From Mytilinidion resinicola (taxonomy: Eukaryota; Ascomycota; Dothideomycetes; Mytilinidiales; Mytilinidiaceae), in contig NW_022985453.1 in NCBI RefSeq assembly GCF_010093595.1, positions 583,745 to 647,744 of the forward strand: a stretch of DNA of 64,000 bases, in the 5' to 3' direction. Positions 57,249 to 64,000 of the stretch are shown piece after piece. The notes beneath the pieces are model-generated. The model saw nothing but the letters and a program-made list of their open reading frames with translations. It searched no databases and had not been told where the DNA came from. A program made the position numbers and the translations under genes. Positions within the stretch are counted from its first letter, which is position 1, and every line of letters begins with the position of its first letter.

Positions 57249-58225
57249 GGATAACGGCTTGACATGGCGTACAGGCGCTTTTTAACCGCGATGCACTGGA
57301 AGGAGCGCTTTCTGTGTAGGTACTAGGGTTATGGGTTTACGGGCTCCTACAGTATTTGTGGCCCTCGGAAATGGGACAAGGGAATGAGCAGTTCTTGGGC
57401 GTCTTTCTTTCTCTATGTATGTTGAGCTTGGTTGACAAAAGCGGTTTGAGCGCTGGATACGAGTTCACCAGCGATCTTCTTTTATAATTGTGTTAAAAAT
57501 CTACGGGGCTTCTACATATCACATTCATCATTGTGCTGTGTATAGTGCCTTACCATAGATATCCGTACACTTTCCTGCCATTATCTGCGGGACTCTCACG
57601 TACTGATAGAAAGTTGGTCAGCGGGAGCATTTCCAAACTACGTACACCTTGCTGATGCTATCTGGGGTGGCCTCACAAGTTTACTACTTGTCCAAATTGC
57701 CGAACGCCTCTCTTATTTAGCATGCTGAAAATACTATGAAGCTCCTCATGCAGCGGTAAACAAGTGTACGGATTCCTATTACTAGCAGTAGCTAACAGCT
57801 GTGAAGAAGAATATGCTACATTGTCCCCATAAGCCTATTGCGGCCCTTTTGCACTATGTATGCCTTTTACAAGCTAGGGAGTTGCTTAGCATTCAGTAAT
57901 TTTCGGTGAAGTCATATCACGTGTGATATATTTACCAGCGAATCACCCGGCGTTTCACTTTGGGATCTTCGGTGGCCCCTCGACTAGCAATCCAGCTTCT
58001 ACAGCTGTCGCGGCGCAACCGCTGCCTGCAAACGTATCCACCTGGCCGAACAAACAAACTTCTAGGGTCGCCTAACCATCGCCGCTACCTCTGCTAACCT
58101 GATCTCACCTGGCTGAATCACAGTCCTTCCTCAAATCCTGGAGGTCTACCCCACCACGTTGATCCAGCACTTAATCCTACATTCCTACTACTCACTCACC
58201 AAGACTCACCTAAGACACCGCCAGA
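57249..58225. other. Intergenic region with a degenerate dispersed repeat
   Basis: 57540-57790 is one copy of a repeat also present at 62525-62770 (separate entry). The remainder is the 3' region of PEX13 and the promoter of the E2 gene. Confidence 0.5.
57540..57790 (+). repeat. Dispersed degenerate repeat, copy 1
   Basis: Shares ordered blocks with 62525-62770 in the same orientation: tatccgtacactttcct, ctgatagaaa/ctaatagaaa, ggggtggcctc, and a tgtacggat/tgtacgggt end. Roughly 70 percent identity by eye. No coding potential or clear termini. Confidence 0.65.
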
Positions 58226-58851
58226 ATGTTTGCCAAAAGGCTCGGTAAGGTATGTAATACTCCACCGTATGGTCACGATCGAGGAAGCTAACCTAGTGTC
58301 TAGGAGCTCTCAAAGGTATGCCAGCCCATTCCGAGACCCAGAGCGCGGCCCATACTTATCCTTGCGTAGATGCAGGGCCATCTCCCACCAGGCATCGAGC
58401 TCATAAAGGTGGACGACTTCCAGGAGTGGCTTGTGGATCTCAGAGTGCTGGATTCGAACCCGCTATACGAGAACGAGATCTACCGGCTCAAGTTCACCTT
58501 TGGCAAAAACTATCCTATAGGTAGACCTCTCTCTCTCGCTGTATGACTACGAATGAAGATCTGGCTAACACTCCCACTACAGAATCTCCTGAGGTCGTCT
58601 TCGTCAAAGACGCAACTCACCCAATACCCTGGCATCCCCACATCTACTCCAACGGAATCATATGCCTCGACCTCCTCGACAATGCTGGCTGGAGCCCCGT
58701 GCACAACGTAGAGAGCATTGCAGTCAGCCTGCAGAGCATGTTGACAGGGAACTCGAAGAGGGAGAGGCCGCCAGGAGACGAGAACTTTGTCAAGTACAAC
58801 ACACAGCGGCCGAAAGACATCAACTTCTTGTTCCATGATAATAGCGTGTAA
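58226..58851 (+). CDS. UBE2W-like ubiquitin-conjugating enzyme (E2)
   Basis: Exons 58226-58249, 58304-58315, 58370-58520 and 58583-58851 give 151 residues. The UBC fold is clear: KRLGKELSKMQ helix, YRLKFTFGKNYPIESPEVVF, then the HPHIYSNGIICLDLL active-site segment with Cys90 and WSPVHNVESIAVSLQSML. The HPHIYSNG form in place of HPN, and the ending DINFLFHDNSV (compare the WWYHDD-type tail), match UBE2W, which ubiquitinates protein N-termini. The second exon is only 12 nt and encodes ELSK. Likely nuclear/cytosolic. Confidence 0.9.
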
Positions 58852-59411
58852 GGATGCAGAGGGATGAGGTTTGGAGAGGGATCCATGGGCTCGTGGTCGT
58901 TTACCTGGCATATGGCTTTTGCATGGCTATGGGTTGCACTGGCGTTGGGGCGAATGCTCTTTGCATTGGTGGATGAACGCCATAGCTGCTTTATGATATT
59001 CTCATTGACGGGATGATTACGCCTAGGCATGATTCGAAGATATCAGCCCGGTTGTTTTCACTATAAATTCGATGTCCACCTGCTGCTTCTCTTGCTAAGC
59101 AAATAAATACCTGATATGAAGACTCTATAACTTTATTGGGTTCCACCATTTTACTCCCTCCTAAGATACCAATGTGCCTACGTCCTCTCAGGCCTTGGAG
59201 AGTACCTTAAAGTAATGGACAGAGCATTCACGGGATCCGAAGGCTCATCACGGGATGGACGTCGGCACGCACAGACTGCAAAATCCCCGCGGCCTTAGCG
59301 GCAACATCGATTTCATAATTTTCGGAGCACTAAAGGCTCGATTCTCTTTCTCTCCACCACGCCCATCCTCCATTCCTCTTCCTCCACCACCACAAGGGGT
59401 ATCTAGCCATA
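58852..59411. other. Intergenic region between the E2 and SSB genes
   Basis: Holds the SSB promoter and a CT-rich leader (ctctttctctccaccacg near 59345) typical of highly expressed fungal genes. No other feature seen. Confidence 0.45.
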
Positions 59412-61681
59412 ATGAGCGACGAAGTTTACGAGGGTGCCATTGGCATCGATCTTGGTATGCGCCCAGAGTCGCCGACGCTCGCCGCACCCAATTTTTACCT
59501 CTACTGACGCTTTCACCACCAGGCACGACCTATTCGTGCGTTGCCAACTATGAGGGCACCAACGTCGAGATCAGTACGCTATAACCCGCGTCCGCTTTGT
59601 TTGGAACGCCTGATCTGATTTACTCGGCGCACAGTTGCCAATGAGCAGGGCAGCTTCACCACGCCTTCTTTCGTCTCTTTCACGAGCGAGGAGCGTCTTA
59701 TTGGAGAGGCGGCCAAGAACCAGGCTGCTATGAACCCGGAGAACACTGTCTTCGATGTCAAGTAAGATTTTCGCTGGCCTGGCGAAGAGGACATACGGCT
59801 GACCACAAGCAGGCGTTTGATCGGGCGACGATTCGACGATGAGACAGTCAAGAAGGATATCGAGTCCTGGCCATTCCGGGTCGTCGACCAAAACGGCAGC
59901 CCCATGGTCGAGGTTGAGTACTTGGGCGAGACCAAGACCTTCTCGCCCCAGGAAATCTCTGCCATGGTCCTCGTCAAGGTATGCATTCACTAATTCCTGT
60001 TTCGAGGCCGCGCTTACACCCTATAGATGAAAGAAGTTGCAGAGGTCAAGCTCGGCAAGAAGGTCGAGAAGGCTGTCATTACCGTGCCCGCTTACTTCAA
60101 CGACAACCAGCGACAAGCCACCAAGGACGCCGGTGCCATCGCTGGACTCAACGTTCTCCGTATCATCAACGAGCCTACCGCCGCCGCTATCGCCTACGGT
60201 CTTGGATCCGGAAAGTCTGAGAAGGAGCGAAATGTTCTCATCTACGATCTTGGAGGAGGAACTTTCGATGTATCCCTTTTACATATCCAGGGTGGTGTGT
60301 TCACTGTCAAGGCGACTGCTGGTGACACTCATTTGGGTGGCCAGGATTTCGACACCAACCTCCTTGAGCACTTCAAGAAGGAGTTCAACAGGAAGACCAA
60401 GAAGGATCTGTCGGGAGATGCGCGAGCTCTCCGTCGTCTACGGACGGCTTGCGAGCGTGCCAAGCGTACTCTCTCCAACGGTACCCAGACCACGGTCGAG
60501 ATCGACTCCCTCTTTGACGGAGAAGACTTCCAGTCCAACATCACCCGTGCCCGTTTCGAAGACTTGAACGCAAAGGCCTTCAACGGCACCATCCAGCCCG
60601 TCGAGCAGGTGTTGAAGGATGCCAACCTCGACAAGACCAAGGTTGACGAGATTGTGCTTGTTGGTGGCTCCACCCGTATTCCCCGGATACAAAAGTTGCT
60701 CAGCGACTTCTTCAACGGCAAGAAGCTCGAGAAGAGCATCAACCCTGACGAGGCTGTTGCGTACGGTGCAGCTGTCCAGGCCGGTATCCTGTCCGGCAAG
60801 GCTACATCTGCTGACACCGCCGATCTCCTCCTCCTCGATGTTGTTCCTCTTTCCCTGGGTGTTGCCATGGAGGGTAACATCTTCGCTCCCGTCGTTCCCC
60901 GTGGGCAAACAGTCCCAACGATCAAAAAAGTTTGGAACCTTTCTTCTTTCCCTTCTCATCCTATCTCATTTCTTCTTCTTTTGATTCCCGAATGCTAATA
61001 CTTTCCAGCGAACCTTTACCACAGTAGCGGATAATCAACAGTAGCTCTCCCTTATTCTTCCCCTTCTTGTCTTTCGACTTCACCTTACTGACGCTTCAAT
61101 AGGACCGTCCAGTTCCCCGTCTTCCAGGGCGAGCGTGTTAATTGTGAGGACAATACCTCGCTCGGGGAGTTCACTCTTGCTCCTATCCCTCCCATGAAGG
61201 CTGGTGACGCCGTCCTCGAGGTCGTCTTCGAGGTCGATGTCAACGGTATCCTCAAGGTCACTGCCACTGAGAAGACCTCCGGCCGCAGCGCCAACATCAC
61301 CATCTCCAACTCTGTTGGAAAGCTGTCATCCACTGAAATCGAGACTATGATTGAAGGTAAGATCCAAGCACTAATGTCTGCACCCAACACATCCGCTAAC
61401 CTGTTTCTTCAGATGCTTCCAAGTTCAAGGCTTCCGACGAGGCTTTCAGCAAGAAGTTCGAGTCGCGACAACAGCTCGAGTCCTACATCTCCCGCGTTGA
61501 GGAGATGGTCTCGGATCCCACCACCTCCATCAAGCTCAAGCGCGGCCAGAAGGAGAAGATTGAGAGCGCTCTCAGCGATGCGATGGCCCAGCTCGAGATC
61601 GAGGATGCGGGCGCGGACGACCTCAAGAAGAAGGAGTTGGCGCTCAAGAGGGTGGTCACCAAAGCTTTCTCTACCCGTTAG
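59412..61681 (+). CDS. ssb: Ribosome-associated Hsp70 SSB
   Basis: Eight exons: 59412-59454, 59523-59573, 59635-59761, 59813-59978, 60027-60929, 61009-61040, 61103-61356 and 61413-61681, giving 614 residues, the normal SSB length. ATPase landmarks: [16 protein letters not shown] (split by intron 1), [31 protein letters not shown]; substrate domain: [22 protein letters not shown] and [19 protein letters not shown]. The start [15 protein letters not shown], the TLAPIPPM segment and the absence of an EEVD tail separate SSB from SSA-type Hsp70. It binds nascent chains on the ribosome with the RAC cochaperone. Exon 6 is only 32 nt; the donor before it is GTTTGG, unusual but required by the protein. 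Confidence 0.95.
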
Positions 61682-62016
61682 ACAACAGACCATACAACAG
61701 AGATGAGGGTAGGGGTTGAGTTGAGAGAACGCGGGATAGGTGGGTGCGGGTGTGGTGCAGGGTGGGTGGTAATTACGATCAGCCAAAGGGTTTTTTTGGA
61801 ATCGATTAGCAACGTGATTAGCTTTGAAAAGAACAGGGGAAGAGAGCCCGATTTTTCCTTTTCTCCTTTTCACGGTGTTTTCACTCATGCTCAGATGTCT
61901 TTTTTCCAAATTAGAGTGGCTGGTTCTGGGGCTTTTGAAACCGGGTTTTCTGCGGTTTTTCCGGCTTCTGGGAGTGGGGAAAATTGTGGCCCAGTAGGAC
62001 AGTTGATATGGCCCTG

Positions 62017-62465
62017 GCGATATGCTGACAAAAGTATGTACTTATCATGCCCGTTTCCCCCAAATGATTTCTTTCACGGTGCTTCGTCATGAGTCTGTGC
62101 GCTTTCTTGCCGCCGTTAGGAGTGCTTCATGAGGCTTTCGAGGATCTGGACGGGATGCGGATGAAGCGTTCTGGACAACCGGTAAACTTGGTGGTCCACC
62201 TCAGACGGCCGCAGCCCGGGAAAGCACATATACAGCGATATGCTGACAAAAAGTATGTACCTCTCATGCCCCTCCCCCAGATGTCTGTCTTGGTTTGTGA
62301 TTGATGTGCTGCACTACGATGCTTCTTCATGGGTCTGTACATTTTCTTGCCGCCGTCATTAGTGCTTCAACCCAACTTCAAGTCTCTGAACCATCTCCAA
62401 ATTCGTCGCTCTGAACAACCTTTCAACTTTGTGAGCCACTCAGACGGCCGCGGCCCGCGATAACA
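62017..62465 (+). repeat. Tandem duplication, about 218-bp period
   Basis: Unit starts at 62017 and 62235 share gcgatatgctgacaaaa, then tcatgcccc/gtttcccc, cttgccgccgt and cagacggccgc at matching offsets. Copies have diverged noticeably. Confidence 0.75.
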
Positions 62466-62524
62466 CGAGTCTAAAGATCTCTGCGAATATCTTACCGCAC
62501 GCTAGGTAGGGATGGAAGGCGGCA

Positions 62525-62770
62525 CAACCAGTGCCTTGCCATAGGTATCCGTACACTTTCCTACCACTGTCTGTGGGGCTTCAACCTACTAATAGAAACC
62601 GGGGGCGGCGGACACACTTCCAATCTGCGTGCACTCTGTTGACGCTGTTTGGGGTGGCCTCGCGAGATTACCGGGTTTCTAAAATGCTAATTTTCTCGCT
62701 TTTTTAGAAGGCTAGAAATAGTATAGGGCTTGTCACGCGGTAGTAGATGACTGTACGGGTTTGTATGGTA
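62525..62770 (+). repeat. Dispersed degenerate repeat, copy 2
   Basis: Direct-orientation relative of 57540-57790 (see there). It abuts the inverted-repeat transposon and the tandem duplication. Confidence 0.65.
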
Positions 62771-62880
62771 AGGTGTTGCGCTTTTAATGGGGCATTGAAG
62801 GCTTTTGTTTGGTGTGGGAAGTGATGAATGCACGTGAGGAGATGGTTTATCACATGCTGGCTAGGTTTCGGGGGTATATG

Positions 62881-63778
62881 TAGGACGAGCCTACTCATCA
62901 CCCCCCTTTTTGCTGCATATCACCCCCCCTAGATTTAGCCTAGCTCCGGCCCGTATTCATATTGTTCCACTAATTATATTCACTCGCTTGTTGGATGCGT
63001 AAAACGGCAAGGCTATACAAAACGGTAAGGCTATACAAATCGGAAAGGATGTATACACAAACTGGAGTGGTGGAGGACCAGGATCACGTGGAGGAACGTC
63101 GCATCTCCGGCGAGCTTGTAAGACTACTGCTTGCGCACAACAAGATCAGAGTGTTGTAGGTGGGCAGGAACCAACACAATCGATGCAGATTGCGACACCG
63201 GCCAGCTAAAATTACTATGGCAGGTGTTTTTACAGGCACGCCGGCGGTCGAGCGGACCATTGTCGTATTCAACAATCCTGTACAGTTCACAAATACAGCA
63301 CCGGACCTCTCCGCCGGACAAGCAGGCACTCTAACAGCAACCCAGGGCTCTATTTCCTTAGTCCCCGACAGTCAAACAGCCTTTGAGGATGGCCCTCTGT
63401 CTACTCCTGAGGAAGAAGCTGTTCGTGGTGAAGGAGATTTTCAGGTGTAAGACCTCGGTACAATGCTGTATACGGCGTTCCTTTCAATTAGCAATTGAGA
63501 GATGGCCATCTGGGCGCTTTCCGCTTCTAGACTAGCTAGAGTAGACAGAGTGAATAGACTAATAGACTGTTGTTGTATATATATACATCCTTTCCAATTT
63601 GTGTATACATCCTTTCCGATTTGTATAGCCTTACCGTTTTGTATAGCCTTGCCGTTTTACGCATCCAACAAGCGAGTGAATATAATTAGTGGAACAATAT
63701 GAATACGGGCCGGAGCTAGGCTAAATCTAGGGGGGGTGATATGCAGCAAAAAGGGGGGTGATGAGTAGGCTCGTCCTA
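62881..63778. mobile_element. 898-bp non-autonomous DNA transposon with long terminal inverted repeats
   Basis: 62881-63061 and the reverse complement of 63598-63778 are identical over about 181 bp, beginning TAGGACGAGCC. Subterminal direct repeats (ggcaaggctatacaaa, ggtaaggctatacaaa) lie at the inner end of each arm. The outer flanks are TATG on both sides (62877-62880 and 63779-63782), a possible 4-bp target duplication; a TA duplication with TIRs starting GGACGAGCC also fits. The 536-bp interior has a 97-codon frame (63160-63450) with no transposase features. Identical arms imply recent insertion. Confidence 0.88.
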
Positions 63779-64000
63779 TATGTATTCTCAGAAGGTTTTC
63801 GCTGGAGGACAAGGAAGCGGGTTCTGGTTCACCAAAAGAAGGGAGGATGGGAACCATGGGACTTTGGTGATCAACTCTTGCTCAGTAAGGTTGGATGTGA
63901 AGGAATGGGGTGCACTGGTACAAAATGAACCGTCAGCGATTCAATGGAGGCGAGGACTGGTGTCGTTGAGACTTGCACAGTGGGAACCTGGCATGATAAT
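63779..64000. other. Right window edge; nothing recognised
   Basis: 222 bases beyond the transposon. No feature can be called before the window ends. Confidence 0.4.

Larger units (their letters stand above)
61682..62880. other. Repeat-bearing intergenic region 3' of SSB
   Basis: Holds a 218-bp tandem duplication (62017-62465) and copy 2 of the dispersed repeat (62525-62770). No gene. Confidence 0.5.

Noticed and set aside
60329..60959. Long antisense frames within the Hsp70 gene
   Set aside because: Antisense open frames are common opposite Hsp70 genes because of codon bias; no independent evidence.
1..64000. CRISPR array or bacterial-type operon
   Set aside because: The tandem repeats have no short repeat/unique spacer alternation, and the genes are intron-bearing eukaryotic genes.

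Overview
The window is nuclear DNA of a filamentous ascomycete (Pezizomycotina). The main evidence is that short introns of about 42-90 nt, with GTRNGT donors, CTRAC-type branch sites and YAG ends, rebuild complete conserved fungal proteins. Lineage-typical genes agree: a seven-transmembrane receptor of a fungal family, a CBM1-tailed LPMO-like protein, a tannase/feruloyl esterase, TOS1 and DUF7730-like proteins. I cannot fix the class or species. Exon joins were worked out by hand; for nearly all multi-exon genes the summed exon lengths are a multiple of three and the junctions restore conserved residues.

Layout. (1) 1-13 kb is an accessory-looking block. It holds an edge-truncated trypsin-like protease with a Ser/Gln/Asn-rich linker and an unrecognised C-terminal region, a frame-broken orphan gene, an orphan alanine/glycine-rich protein with three 27-residue repeats, and a cyanovirin-N (CVNH) protein fused to a hydrophobic Ala/Gly-rich module. 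Two unrelated minisatellites (149-bp and 167-bp units) lie between them. (2) 13.9-19.6 kb: a D-2-hydroxyacid dehydrogenase and a seven-transmembrane receptor, both on the minus strand. (3) 19.6-26.3 kb: about 6.7 kb without a supportable protein gene, containing a G-quadruplex-prone tract and a tRNA-Ser(AGA) gene interrupted in its T arm by 51 nt that resemble a spliceosomal intron. (4) 26.4-34.6 kb: a GPALPP/DUF3752 protein, a small membrane protein, VPS8 and a DUF7730-like protein. (5) 36.7-51.5 kb: LPMO-like protein, SF3B1, tannase/feruloyl esterase, a second DUF7730-like protein, SDC1 (COMPASS) and ribosomal protein S13 with a 6-nt micro-exon. (6) 53.2-61.7 kb: five-gene style run on the plus strand containing TOS1-like glucanase, PEX13, a UBE2W-like E2 and the ribosome-associated Hsp70 SSB. 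(7) 61.7-64 kb: repeats and an 898-bp transposon with identical terminal inverted repeats of about 181 bp.

Most genes from 26 kb onward are core housekeeping genes (splicing, translation, chromatin, endosomal and peroxisomal trafficking) mixed with cell-wall and plant-polymer enzymes. They do not form one pathway. The first 13 kb is the part most likely to hold an undescribed system: a protease fusion, a lectin-like protein and orphan membrane-active-looking proteins side by side. Its grouping as a functional unit is inference.
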